From: Leadbetterella sp.
GTDB taxonomy: Bacteria; Bacteroidota; Bacteroidia; Cytophagales; Spirosomataceae
Length of the DNA: 64,000 nucleotides
NCBI GenBank assembly: GCA_019638185.1
Contig: JAHBUH010000007.1
Coordinates: 1 to 64,000, forward strand
Reading direction: 5' to 3'
In this document: piece by piece, positions 1-7,981 of the stretch
Layout of the letters: each line of letters begins with the position of its first letter
How positions within the stretch are numbered: position 1 is the stretch's first letter
Program-made: the position numbers and the translations under genes
The notes under the pieces: model-generated
Databases searched by the model: none
Seen by the model: only the letters and a program-made list of their open reading frames with translations
Told to the model about the DNA's origin: nothing

Positions 1-3
1 AAA

Positions 4-852
4 ATGAATAAATTTCACCGTATAAAGCCCGCGGGCCCTATCCGGCTTCTCTTAATGGGCCTGATCCTGTTCAGCACCTCCTGCATTACCGGAAAATATG
101 CCCCGGCGGAAAAAATATACCGGAAGAAAGTAAAAGCGATGGGCAAGCAGCTGACCGAGCGCCCGGCATCCAGCCAACTGGACAAGATAAACTGGTCTGA
201 TAAGCTATGGGCGGCTACTACCAACATGAGTATCCGGAAGCCCAACTATGTGGTGATTCACCACACCGCTCAGAATTCCACGGATCAGACCATCCGTACC
301 TTCCAGTTGGAACGAACCGCCGTGAGCTCCCACTACGTCATCGGGAGAGACGGTAAGGTGGTGCAGATGGTGAATGATTACGTGAGGGCGCAGCACGCCG
401 GTGTAGGGAGATGGGGCAATGACACCGACCTGAATTCCTCTTCTATCGGCATTGAAATGGATAATAACGGTACTACCGATCCCTGGCCGGAGGTACAGAT
501 TAACGCACTGATCGAGCTGCTGAAGGTATTGAAAGAAACCCACCGGATCCCGCAGGGGAATTTCATAGGGCATGCGGACTACGCCCCGAACCGCAAAGTG
601 GACCCCTTCCGGTTTCCGTGGAAACAACTGGCCGGGGAGGGCTTCGGCTACTGGTATGACGAGGAACCGGAAACCCCGCCGGCCAGTTTTGACCCCGTGT
701 TGGCCCTACGGATCATTGGTTACGATATCAGCAATCTGAATAACGCCATCCGGGCCTTTAAGATCCATTATATCCAGGATGAAAGCCCGGTAAGTATGCT
801 AAGGGAATCAGATATAAAAGTGCTTTACAGTATCTTTAAAAAGTATTTGTAG
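4..852 (+). CDS. N-acetylmuramoyl-L-alanine amidase, lipoprotein
   Basis: The product (282 aa) is a peptidoglycan amidase of the Amidase_2/AmpD family, which cuts the bond between N-acetylmuramic acid and L-alanine. An N-terminal hydrophobic stretch ends in STSC (Cys27), a plausible lipobox, so it is probably anchored in an outer or periplasmic membrane face. The zinc-site residues of the family are present: VIHH (His86), GHAD (His190) and KVDP (Asp200), with IGIEM (Glu151) between. About 75 residues after the domain have no motif I recognise. The start lies only three bases into the window, so upstream signals cannot be judged. Family assignment is secure; the substrate (recycling versus wall remodelling) is inferred. 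Confidence 0.9.
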   Translation: MNKFHRIKPAGPIRLLLMGLILFSTSCITGKYAPAEKIYRKKVKAMGKQLTERPASSQLDKINWSDKLWAATTNMSIRKPNYVVIHHTAQNSTDQTIRTFQLERTAVSSHYVIGRDGKVVQMVNDYVRAQHAGVGRWGNDTDLNSSSIGIEMDNNGTTDPWPEVQINALIELLKVLKETHRIPQGNFIGHADYAPNRKVDPFRFPWKQLAGEGFGYWYDEEPETPPASFDPVLALRIIGYDISNLNNAIRAFKIHYIQDESPVSMLRESDIKVLYSIFKKYL

Positions 853-896
853 GCTTTGAATCGACAGAAAACACCTTTCATTCTTCAGAACATGAA

Positions 897-921
897 GCAG
901 AGCGGAGAGAGTTGACTCTGC
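897..921. terminator. Weak hairpin after amidase gene
   Basis: GCAGAG at 897-902 pairs with CTCTGC at 916-921, with a second possible stem AGCGG/CCGCT overlapping it. There is no T-run, so it is at best a weak or factor-assisted terminator between the amidase and the TA operon. Confidence 0.25.
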
Positions 922-990
922 CCCGCTAAAAAGAACCTTTTTCCTATAAAACACGTTTTATTTTAAAGATACTCTAAACCAAATTACCGG

Positions 991-1287
991 ATGTTATCTA
1001 AAGAACTTATATTGTCTCAACTGAAATCAAAGCATGATGAAATTTCACGTTTTGGTATTCGTACTATCGGGTTATTTGGTTCGTATGCACGGGATGAACA
1101 GTCTTCTGACAGTGATATTGATATTCTGATTGATTTTGTTCCCCAAAAAGAAAGTTTTGATAACCTTATGGCCGTTTATGATTTGGTGGAGAGTCTTTTC
1201 TGTAATCAGAAAATAGAGATAGTAGCTAAAAACGGTTTAAGCCCTTATATAGGTCCACAGATTTTAAAAGAGGTAATTTATGCCTAA
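991..1287 (+). CDS. mntA: MntA-like nucleotidyltransferase antitoxin
   Basis: This 98-residue protein is a minimal nucleotidyltransferase (MNT). It has the motif GSYAR at 30-34 followed by DSDID at 40-44, which places the two metal-binding aspartates. The third acidic position appears to be Glu in KIEIV. In characterised HepT/MntA pairs the MNT protein AMPylates the HEPN toxin and silences it. The next gene starts 8 bp before this one ends, which indicates translational coupling. The region is more AT-rich than the flanking amidase and hydrolase genes, consistent with acquisition. Confidence 0.85.
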   Translation: MLSKELILSQLKSKHDEISRFGIRTIGLFGSYARDEQSSDSDIDILIDFVPQKESFDNLMAVYDLVESLFCNQKIEIVAKNGLSPYIGPQILKEVIYA

Positions 1288-1627
1288 AAAACCGCTTGAA
1301 TATCTGAAGCATATCCATGATGAGTGTACGTTCATTCTTGCTTCCACCACACAAGACACTTCTCTCTCTGATTTTCTTTCAGATGAAATTTTAAAACGGG
1401 CTGTAGTAAGAAGTTTGGAAATAATTGGAGAGGCCACCAAGAAAATTCCAGCAGATTTTAAAGTTATATGGTCAAATATTAAGTGGAAGAACATGGCCGG
1501 AATGAGAGACCGGTTAATTCATGATTACATGGGGATTGATTACCTGATTGTATGGGATGTGGTCAAGAATAAAATCCCCGAACTTCATACGCAAATCTCA
1601 GAAGCTCTGTCTAACGAAGAAGAGTGA
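1280..1627 (+). CDS. hepT: HepT-like HEPN ribonuclease toxin
   Basis: A 115-residue all-alpha HEPN protein. The catalytic HEPN motif is intact: R76-x4-H81 in RDRLIHDY, with Tyr83 the usual site of AMPylation by the partner nucleotidyltransferase. It overlaps mntA by 8 bp. HepT toxins cleave RNA (tRNA in studied cases) and form oligomers with MntA. Assignment rests on motif, size and gene pairing; the RNA target is unknown. Confidence 0.85.
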   Translation: MPKKPLEYLKHIHDECTFILASTTQDTSLSDFLSDEILKRAVVRSLEIIGEATKKIPADFKVIWSNIKWKNMAGMRDRLIHDYMGIDYLIVWDVVKNKIPELHTQISEALSNEEE

Positions 1628-1811
1628 AGTCGAGAAATCCCGGCCCTCATGGATATTCAACGGGGCTCTGTCACAGGTAGGGTTTAAGTCGGTTTCTAAC
1701 CGATATTTTTCCGGACATAGGCCTGGTTTACACTCGTAGTTCGTCAGGATAAAAGCACAGCCGACGAGAGCAGGTCAAATTCTAAACTGATATATAACTC
1801 ACTCAAAGATT

Positions 1812-2654
1812 ATGGATGAAGTAATAAAATCACTTTCAGTAATGTTAGAGAATGACCATAAGAATATTTCTAACTTACTTGTATTCTCAAAACACAATAT
1901 TAATGAAAGTGGAAACTTTGGAAGCAAAGCACATTCGATAATATCAACATTTGAAATTATTTCCCCACCACTTCAAACTTCTAAACTTGATGATTTAGGA
2001 GAGGAGGGAAAGGAGATTATTTTAAAAAAAGTATTGTTGCTCTGTCCAATCAAAGATAATTCCCCCGAAATAAGAGAAATAATTTATAAGGTAGATGAAA
2101 AATTATCAGGGGAATATGAATTTGTTCAAAGCATTAACGATTTAGAATTAATCAATAATATTTCAATAGCCATCAACTTGCTTGAACGAAAACCTCCTAA
2201 GTTTTGGATTGATTATAAGTTAAACCCCCAAGCTACATTATTAGAAAATGATTTTCGCTCAGAGTTCTTTAGAATGTTAGGGATGAAGTATCAAATTGGG
2301 TCAGAAGAGGAAAGTAAAACTGGACGAACGGATTTAATTTTAAAATCAAGCTCAATCAATAGAAAAATTTTTGAATTTAAGGTGTGGAATAGAAATGACC
2401 ATTTAAACACTTCTACACAATTATTAAAATATTTGACTGAAATAGACGATTCGGGGTTTGTGATTATGTGTAATAATAGTAGAACCAAAAATATTGACGA
2501 AAATGAATATAAAAAAGTGATTGAATGTGAGTATTATGTCTCAAAATCCATGAAATCAAACAAGACAGAACATGGGCTAAAATATTATGCAGCAGATTAT
2601 CAGTATAACGGAAATAGCAAGAAAATATATCACTTCATATTGAATCTGAAATAA
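1812..2654 (+). CDS. PD-(D/E)XK nuclease-like protein, function unknown
   Basis: I do not recognise the 280-aa protein as a whole. Its C-terminal half shows the core of a PD-(D/E)XK nuclease fold: an acidic helix around E151, GRTDLIL with Asp174, then IFEFKVW with Glu188 and Lys190, and a Gln about 13 residues later (Q203). The first 130 residues are helical and without known motifs. It stands alone behind the MntA/HepT pair in the AT-rich islet, where defence genes are common, so a restriction or nucleic-acid-sensing role is possible but unproven. Confidence 0.6.
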   Translation: MDEVIKSLSVMLENDHKNISNLLVFSKHNINESGNFGSKAHSIISTFEIISPPLQTSKLDDLGEEGKEIILKKVLLLCPIKDNSPEIREIIYKVDEKLSGEYEFVQSINDLELINNISIAINLLERKPPKFWIDYKLNPQATLLENDFRSEFFRMLGMKYQIGSEEESKTGRTDLILKSSSINRKIFEFKVWNRNDHLNTSTQLLKYLTEIDDSGFVIMCNNSRTKNIDENEYKKVIECEYYVSKSMKSNKTEHGLKYYAADYQYNGNSKKIYHFILNLK

Positions 2655-2853
2655 GTATTAACCAAGGCGATAACGCTCCATTACATAGTTCAAGATAAAA
2701 AATTCGTTACTACTCTTTTGTCCAAGTAGAGGTCTCAACTTGTTGGGCTCTTTATTAGTTTTAAAATCTCACATATTCTTTTTTTAAAGATTATGCGAAA
2801 ACAAAAAAAGCATAGTAAGGAGATAGATATGTGTAATAGGTTTGGAGATTTTG

Positions 2854-2861
2854 TATATTTG
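2854..2861 (+). promoter_or_regulatory. Bacteroidota -7 box TATATTTG
   Basis: TATATTTG matches TAnnTTTG and lies 21 bases before the start codon at 2883. No clear -33 TTG box is seen at the usual distance, so only the -7 element is called. Confidence 0.45.
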
Positions 2862-2882
2862 GTTTTTTAATTCTAAGTCATT

Positions 2883-3401
2883 ATGAGAAAATCAATTTTA
2901 ACGTTAGCAATTACACTAATGAGTGTTTTTGCGTATTCCCAAGACAAAATTTACACCCATAAAGGTGATTTTGTGGTTTGTAAAGTTACAGAAATGGGTG
3001 AGAAATCTATAAAGTACAAGTATGAGGGTGAGGAACTAACCAACTCCATTTCAAAGAATCTTGTTTCACAGGTTAAATTTGCCAATGGTAGAATCCAAAA
3101 GGTATCAGACAAAGTTGTTGTTTCAAGTGAACTGGATTGGGAGAAAGTAATAATTACAAATGTAGAGTCGGATATAGAAGGCTTAACGCGAGTTGGAGAA
3201 ATGATGGCAAAAGCGAGTAGCGGTTGGAGTATGACAAATCAAGGTAAAATGGAGAAGAAAGCTATGGATAAATTAAAAAAAGAAGCATCTTCTCATGGAT
3301 GTCATATTGTTTTATTATTGACTACTACTGGAAAAGGAGGGCATTACGGTATTAGCGGAGGTACTAAAGCAAGTGTAACCGGTGTAGCCTATAAGTATTA
3401 A
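2883..3401 (+). CDS. Secreted protein of unknown function
   Basis: The product (172 aa) begins with a signal peptide ending near AYSQ, so it is exported. Residues 20-75 form a small beta-rich domain (QDKIYTHKG ... KYKYEG ... SKNLVSQVKFANG). It is clearly related to the start of the 252-aa protein at 43108-43866 inside the integrated element. The C-terminal half contains Ser/Gly-rich stretches and HGCHIVLLLTTTG, reminiscent of small Bacteroidota outer-envelope proteins, but I can assign no function. It has its own -7 box and a hairpin downstream, so it is probably monocistronic. Confidence 0.6.
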   Translation: MRKSILTLAITLMSVFAYSQDKIYTHKGDFVVCKVTEMGEKSIKYKYEGEELTNSISKNLVSQVKFANGRIQKVSDKVVVSSELDWEKVIITNVESDIEGLTRVGEMMAKASSGWSMTNQGKMEKKAMDKLKKEASSHGCHIVLLLTTTGKGGHYGISGGTKASVTGVAYKY

Positions 3402-3445
3402 GTGAAATATCAATAACCGTCTAAACATTTTTAGAATTTTTTCCA

Positions 3446-3474
3446 CGCAGAGTATCAACTTATTAGACTCTGCG
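3446..3474 (+). terminator. Hairpin CGCAGAGT/ACTCTGCG
   Basis: A perfect 8-bp stem (3446-3453 with 3467-3474) follows the secreted-protein gene by about 45 bases and is followed by TAAGTTTTAAAA. This is consistent with an intrinsic terminator with a poor U-tract. Confidence 0.5.
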
Positions 3475-3494
3475 TAAGTTTTAAAACCTCACAA

Positions 3495-3867
3495 AATAAG
3501 ATTGTATAAAATATTTTGAGTAAACGCCAAAATCATTAGTGCTCACTAAAAAAATTAAACTAGATACCATCCAATATTAGAGGAGTTAGGCATATCACTG
3601 CTCGATAAAACTACTGTAAATGAACTTCTTAAAAAATCAGACACAAAGATGTCAAAGAACAAATCGATTGCGTCTACGGCACATTTCGTCCGGCTAAATC
3701 TCCCGTTAGGCTGTTTATTTACGAAGCGAATATCTCCCCGGAGGGAGAACCATTTGGTAGCAAAAATGGCTGCATAATGGCTATCCGAGCGTGCCATAGG
3801 TACTCCCCAAAGTTATTCCGTTTTTCTCTTGTAGAGCCTGCCGCCAGGGTACTCTGCCGATATTCCC
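3495..3867. other. Intergenic, no supported gene
   Basis: This 370-base stretch holds several short open frames on both strands, none with a start, ribosome site or recognisable product. A plus-strand frame from about 3560 reads like a decayed gene (EELGISLLDKTTVNELLKKS) and is then continued in another frame with stops, so a degraded gene remnant is possible. Confidence 0.3.
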
Positions 3868-5217
3868 TTACCTAAGACCCAGCACCCAGGTGCTGATCTT
3901 CTCCAACACTTTCGGAGAAATGGTCTCTTCCAGCTCCCCGTATTCACTCACGGCCCCGGTTTTTGCCGTTTGGAACAGGTGATTCAGCCCCTCCATTTCC
4001 CGGATTTCCGATTTCGTGTTTTTCGCTTTCTCCAGTGATTTCCGAATCCCCGCCAGGTTTTCTTTGGCCGTAACCTGTACATCCCGGCTGCCGTTTAAAG
4101 CCAGAACGGGTACTTTCACTTTGGAGAGGTAAACATCCGGATTAAAGGCCAGAAAATACCGGAACCACGGGTTAGCCACCTGGTTAACCGATGTTTTTAG
4201 CTGGGCCTCGGCCAGAGTGGGTATTTCCTTTTTCAGATAAGCGGTCAGGTCGGCCGCCAGGTTATCTCCTTTATAGGTATTGATGAAGGAATATATTTTT
4301 ACATTAGACTCCGCCACTGCACGGGCATGTTCTTCCGGTACGCCTGTAGATTTAGTCACTTCATAGGTCTGAAGTTTCATGAGTTCCGGAATAGGTATAC
4401 CCGGACCGGCCAGCAGCACCATGAATTTCACGTTTTTATTCATGCTGTTCACCATGGGGGCGATCATCCCGCCCTCGGAGTGGCCTATTAAACCGATGTT
4501 CCGGTACCCGCGCGCTGCCAGGAAGTTTACCGCTGAGCCGATGTCTCCGGCAAAGTCCTCGGAGGTAGCCCCCGCCTTCCCTTTTTCGGAGCCGCCCACG
4601 CCCCTGTCGTCCAGTCGCAGCGTTCCGATCCCCTGTTTAGCCAGGTAATCGGCGATGACCAGGAAGGGTTTGTGGCCAAAGAGTTCCTCGTCGCGGTTCT
4701 GGGCTCCGCTTCCGGTGATCATGACCAGGATGGGGAAGTCTTTGCCTTGGTTAGGAGCCGCGATAGTCCCGGCCAGCAGGTTACCCTCCTTTTCATTTTT
4801 AAGGGTCACCTCCTCTGTATAGTAAGCATACGGGGGCTGGGGTGTTTGCGGACGAGAGGGCTTTGCCTGCTCCGCCGCACCCCTTTTCAGGCTCAGGGGC
4901 AGGTTCATGCCGTTTTGGGTAAATGTACCCGACAGGCTGTCTGCCGACACCCGCCGGCCGCTGTATTTCAGGCCCAGGGCGGGAGCGTCAATCGTCAGTT
5001 CATCGTTTTCAAACCGCGTTTCTTTTACCGGGAGCCCTTTGGCGCCCTGCCGGGGCGAGTCAAGGGTGGAAACCAGTACCCCGTCTTTTTCCGTAATGTT
5101 CAGCACCAGCGGGAGCTTCGTGCCCTGTACGTTCAGTTCACCGGACCAGGCACCCGTTATACTTTGGCCCAGCAGAGTGTGGGCACTTAAAACCAGGATT
5201 AAAAATAGCTTTTTCAT
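3868..5217 (-). CDS. Secreted alpha/beta hydrolase
   Basis: A 449-aa serine hydrolase with a signal peptide (cleavage near LLGQ). Residues 20-112 form a beta-rich N-terminal domain (TGAWSGELN ...). Residues 140-445 are an alpha/beta-hydrolase fold with GHSEGG (nucleophile Ser247), an oxyanion region MITGSGAQNRDE and a late GLNHLF supplying the histidine. Such proteins act as periplasmic esterases or peptidases; the substrate is unknown. It is the last gene of a four-gene minus-strand operon, starting 4 bases after the beta-lactamase-fold gene ends. Confidence 0.85.
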   Translation of the reverse strand: MKKLFLILVLSAHTLLGQSITGAWSGELNVQGTKLPLVLNITEKDGVLVSTLDSPRQGAKGLPVKETRFENDELTIDAPALGLKYSGRRVSADSLSGTFTQNGMNLPLSLKRGAAEQAKPSRPQTPQPPYAYYTEEVTLKNEKEGNLLAGTIAAPNQGKDFPILVMITGSGAQNRDEELFGHKPFLVIADYLAKQGIGTLRLDDRGVGGSEKGKAGATSEDFAGDIGSAVNFLAARGYRNIGLIGHSEGGMIAPMVNSMNKNVKFMVLLAGPGIPIPELMKLQTYEVTKSTGVPEEHARAVAESNVKIYSFINTYKGDNLAADLTAYLKKEIPTLAEAQLKTSVNQVANPWFRYFLAFNPDVYLSKVKVPVLALNGSRDVQVTAKENLAGIRKSLEKAKNTKSEIREMEGLNHLFQTAKTGAVSEYGELEETISPKVLEKISTWVLGLR

Positions 5218-5221
5218 GTTT

Positions 5222-7024
5222 TTACTTGACTTTATTCGCTTTAAAAATACCGTTAGGCTGAATGAATTTCACGGATTCCACCCGCTCCTCTTTGCCTTCA
5301 AATTCCAACGTATATCCCGCTAAAGATTTGATTTCAAACTTCCGGTCTCCTACCGGCAGCAGCTCATACTCCGGTTGGCCTGCTATAAACAAATGCAGCT
5401 TTTGGTTCTTGATATAAACCCGGGCAATGGCCTGCGGAGCCAGCTGGTATTCTCCTTCAAAAACCCTGAGATCATTTTCACTGACCTCTTTGGATAGACC
5501 GGCTTTGGTAAACGTTAAGGATTCCAGGCCCGCCTGAAGCTGCAGCTTCGCAGAAACGATATCCCCGGCCTCATTCATATAAAACGGAACCAGTACATCA
5601 AAGATTTCGGTGGTGTCTACCCGTCCGCTCTTATCATAACCTACCGACTGGAAGACATCGTAATGGTAATGCCTGAGCCACATTTTCTCGAGAGGGAATA
5701 CGGCTATCAGGGAATCATTCTGATACTTCACTTCAAAAGTCCCGTACGCCTTATGGGTATAAACGCCCTCATAATCTTTTAAGGGATGTGAGGGCTGCGT
5801 ACCTTTTTTCCGGTTCTCTTCCCCGGCGGTACCGGAAGCGGATTTAGCCTGAGCTTTATTCATCCGGCCATTCCAGTCTACCGGTTTTAAACCCAATAGA
5901 CGGTCTGCCAGCGTATTTCTGACCACACTATTCAGGGAAGAGGCGTTCTGATTGGTAAGCACCACTATGCCGATACTGTCTGCCGGGTAGAAAGCCGTAT
6001 TGGCTGAAAACCCGTCGATATTCCCGCCATGGTCTACCCGGTAATGCCCCCGGTAAGAGTTTAAAATCCAGCCATAGCCGTAGTTGGACAGGTGTACATC
6101 CGGTGACTCCGCCTGCGGTAAAAGTGCGGAAACCACCATCTGCGAGCTTATGGCTTCGTTTATGTAAGACTCCGGCAATATTTCCCGGCCGTTCAGCTTC
6201 CCTTTGTTGATCCATACTTTTAACCACCGGGCCATTTCCATCACGCTGCTGTTAATGCTTCCGGCAGGCCCCATCGCGTTTATGTGGTAATAATCCCGTT
6301 TGGAAATCAGGCTGTCGTTTTCGAGTTCATACCCTAAAGCAGCATCGCTGTCTGCCGTTAAAGCGGCTATGGAGCTGTTAGACCGTCTCATCCCCATGGG
6401 TTTTAATAGCCTTTCACTCAGCACTTCTTCCCAGGTTTTCCCGTAGTGCTTTTCCGCGATCATCCCCTGCACCAGGTACATGAAGTTATTATACTGCCAG
6501 GTTTGCCTCAGCGGGGCGGTGGGTTCCATGTAGGCGATCCGCCCCAGGAGCTCCTCCCGGGAATCCGTGCTGAACAGATACCACGATAGATCATGCCGGG
6601 GCAGGCCGGTGCGGTGCACCATAAGATCTTTAACGGTGACATTGCGGGTGAGGTCGTCGTTAAAAAACTTCAGGCCGGGTAAATAATCCCGGGCGGGGGT
6701 ATTAAAGTCCAGTTTACCTTCTTTGTTCATCAGCCCCAGGAGTGACGCCGTAAAGGCTTTGGTACATGAGCCTATGGCAAAGAGGGTGTTAGGCGTTACG
6801 GGGAGTTTATTTTCGTAATCCCGGTAGCCAAATCCTTTGGCATAAATTACGCTGTCTTTCCGGACCACAGCCACCGCAAAACCGGCCGCTTTCCGGTCTT
6901 TCAGGATTTGCTCCAGTTCCTTTTCAATGCCCGCCAGCGGGTCTGCGATCTTCTCTGCTTTCTTTTTCTGGGCATAAAGAGGCCCCACAAAAAACAGGGC
7001 AAAAATGATGAATAACTTTTTCAT
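5222..7024 (-). CDS. Serine beta-lactamase-fold hydrolase (class C type)
   Basis: A 600-aa exported protein. Residues 25-395 are a class C beta-lactamase/penicillin-binding-protein domain with all three motifs: S86-x-x-K89 in GSCTKA, Y178-N-N in WQYNN, and H332-G-G in VDHGG. Residues 410-600 form a C-terminal lipocalin-like beta region of the DUF3471 type. Family members are D-aminopeptidases, esterases or PBP-like enzymes rather than resistance enzymes. It lies between the Yip1-like and alpha/beta-hydrolase genes with gaps of 4 bases each, so the hydrolases are made together. Confidence 0.88.
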   Translation of the reverse strand: MKKLFIIFALFFVGPLYAQKKKAEKIADPLAGIEKELEQILKDRKAAGFAVAVVRKDSVIYAKGFGYRDYENKLPVTPNTLFAIGSCTKAFTASLLGLMNKEGKLDFNTPARDYLPGLKFFNDDLTRNVTVKDLMVHRTGLPRHDLSWYLFSTDSREELLGRIAYMEPTAPLRQTWQYNNFMYLVQGMIAEKHYGKTWEEVLSERLLKPMGMRRSNSSIAALTADSDAALGYELENDSLISKRDYYHINAMGPAGSINSSVMEMARWLKVWINKGKLNGREILPESYINEAISSQMVVSALLPQAESPDVHLSNYGYGWILNSYRGHYRVDHGGNIDGFSANTAFYPADSIGIVVLTNQNASSLNSVVRNTLADRLLGLKPVDWNGRMNKAQAKSASGTAGEENRKKGTQPSHPLKDYEGVYTHKAYGTFEVKYQNDSLIAVFPLEKMWLRHYHYDVFQSVGYDKSGRVDTTEIFDVLVPFYMNEAGDIVSAKLQLQAGLESLTFTKAGLSKEVSENDLRVFEGEYQLAPQAIARVYIKNQKLHLFIAGQPEYELLPVGDRKFEIKSLAGYTLEFEGKEERVESVKFIQPNGIFKANKVK

Positions 7025-7028
7025 AGGC

Positions 7029-7577
7029 TTAAAATAAAAACTGGGTAAAATTTACAAATACAGCTACTATTACAAACAGGGTAATATGGTACCACTCCTT
7101 CCTGTGAACAGTCGTTTTAAAACCATTATAGAGAAGTACAAAACTCAGTACCGTTAAAGGAAGAACAATCAGGCTGATCAGCATCAAAGCACTGACCACT
7201 ACCGGGTCCAGGTCTTTCGGGTTTCGAAGTACGGCTTCCAGTGCATTGGAAATAAAGGGCAGTTTCTGAATCAGGGAAAGTGCCACCAGGGGAACGTTAG
7301 CGATAAGAACCGTATTCAGGATGTCTATAAAGCGGGTTCTCCTGTTCATGAGGATACCCAGCAGGAAAAAAGCGGCAATAGCGATTCCGTAACTGCGTAA
7401 GGTAGTAAGGCCTACTTCAAACCAGTCCTTATTGGCATAGGTAATATGGGAAAGGGCATCAAACTTAAACCCGAATAGGTACCCGAAGACCACGGCCACC
7501 AGTACCGAGGCCAAACCGGCTCCCAGAAGGATTCTCTCATCAAAATGCGCTACAGGGTTAAATAGCTTTTTCATCAT
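7029..7577 (-). CDS. Yip1-like integral membrane protein
   Basis: A 182-aa inner-membrane protein with about five hydrophobic segments (near residues 17-38, 66-80, 88-105, 128-152 and 163-181). The layout and the N-terminal FNPVAHFDERI match Yip1-domain proteins of Bacteroidota. The start abuts the stop of the DUF2089 gene, so it is translationally coupled. Function is not known; co-occurrence with DUF2089 and a secreted hydrolase suggests an envelope-stress role (inference). Confidence 0.7.
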   Translation of the reverse strand: MMKKLFNPVAHFDERILLGAGLASVLVAVVFGYLFGFKFDALSHITYANKDWFEVGLTTLRSYGIAIAAFFLLGILMNRRTRFIDILNTVLIANVPLVALSLIQKLPFISNALEAVLRNPKDLDPVVVSALMLISLIVLPLTVLSFVLLYNGFKTTVHRKEWYHITLFVIVAVFVNFTQFLF

Positions 7578-7847
7578 TTATACAGTTTGCAGGGTTTTTA
7601 CTTTTTCAATCAGGTCGTCCATCTTATTCCGCATGGTAGGGTAAGAAATATCGGCCTGCCGCGCCATTTCCTTGATGCTGCCGCTGGAAAGAAAGAAATT
7701 CAGGATGAATTCCTGCTCTTCCGGGGTGAGCCTCAGTAAAACCGGCAGGTCGAAGCTGCCACTGATGGAGGTGTCACAATAGCTGCACTTCATCTGGCTC
7801 ACCTTAAGGATGTTTTCACAACTGGGACAAACGATAGGAAGTTTCAT
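7578..7847 (-). CDS. DUF2089 zinc-ribbon/HTH regulator
   Basis: An 89-residue protein with an N-terminal zinc ribbon (CPSC at 8-11 and CSYC at 21-24) and a C-terminal sigma-70 region-4-like helix-turn-helix (LTPEEQEFILNFFLSSGSIK). This combination is the DUF2089 family. It is the first gene of a minus-strand operon and has a consensus -7 box just upstream, so it probably regulates its own operon. Confidence 0.85.
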   Translation of the reverse strand: MKLPIVCPSCENILKVSQMKCSYCDTSISGSFDLPVLLRLTPEEQEFILNFFLSSGSIKEMARQADISYPTMRNKMDDLIEKVKTLQTV

Positions 7848-7866
7848 ATTTTTCGCTTTTGTTAAA

Positions 7867-7874
7867 CAAAGTTA
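7867..7874 (-). promoter_or_regulatory. Bacteroidota -7 box TAACTTTG for DUF2089 operon
   Basis: Read on the minus strand this is TAACTTTG, a perfect TAnnTTTG, 20 bases upstream of the DUF2089 start. The surrounding sequence is very AT-rich; no clear -33 box is visible. Confidence 0.55.
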
Positions 7875-7981
7875 AAATATACTTTAATAAAATTAAAAAT
7901 ATAATCGCATTTATTTTAAATTATTTTCAAAAAAAGCCGCCCAGAGGCAGCTCTTATTACCGGTTCACTATCCAATACCGT

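Larger units (their letters stand above)
2727..3494 (+). repeat. Imperfect direct repeats flanking a small gene
   Basis: Bases 2727-2773 and 3448-3494 are alignable. Both read AGAG, then TCAACTT, then a CTCT block, then AGTTTTAAAA, then CTCACA, with substitutions between. They bracket the gene at 2883-3401. They could be terminators of duplicated ancestry or the ends of an inserted cassette. Confidence 0.45.

Noticed and set aside
3555-3797. 80-codon minus-strand frame in the gap before the alpha/beta hydrolase
   Set aside because: No start context or family; the plus strand looks more like a decayed gene remnant in changing frames.
5222-7024. Beta-lactam resistance gene
   Set aside because: Class C fold motifs are present, but the C-terminal DUF3471-type domain and the operon with DUF2089 and a secreted hydrolase point to a non-resistance hydrolase.
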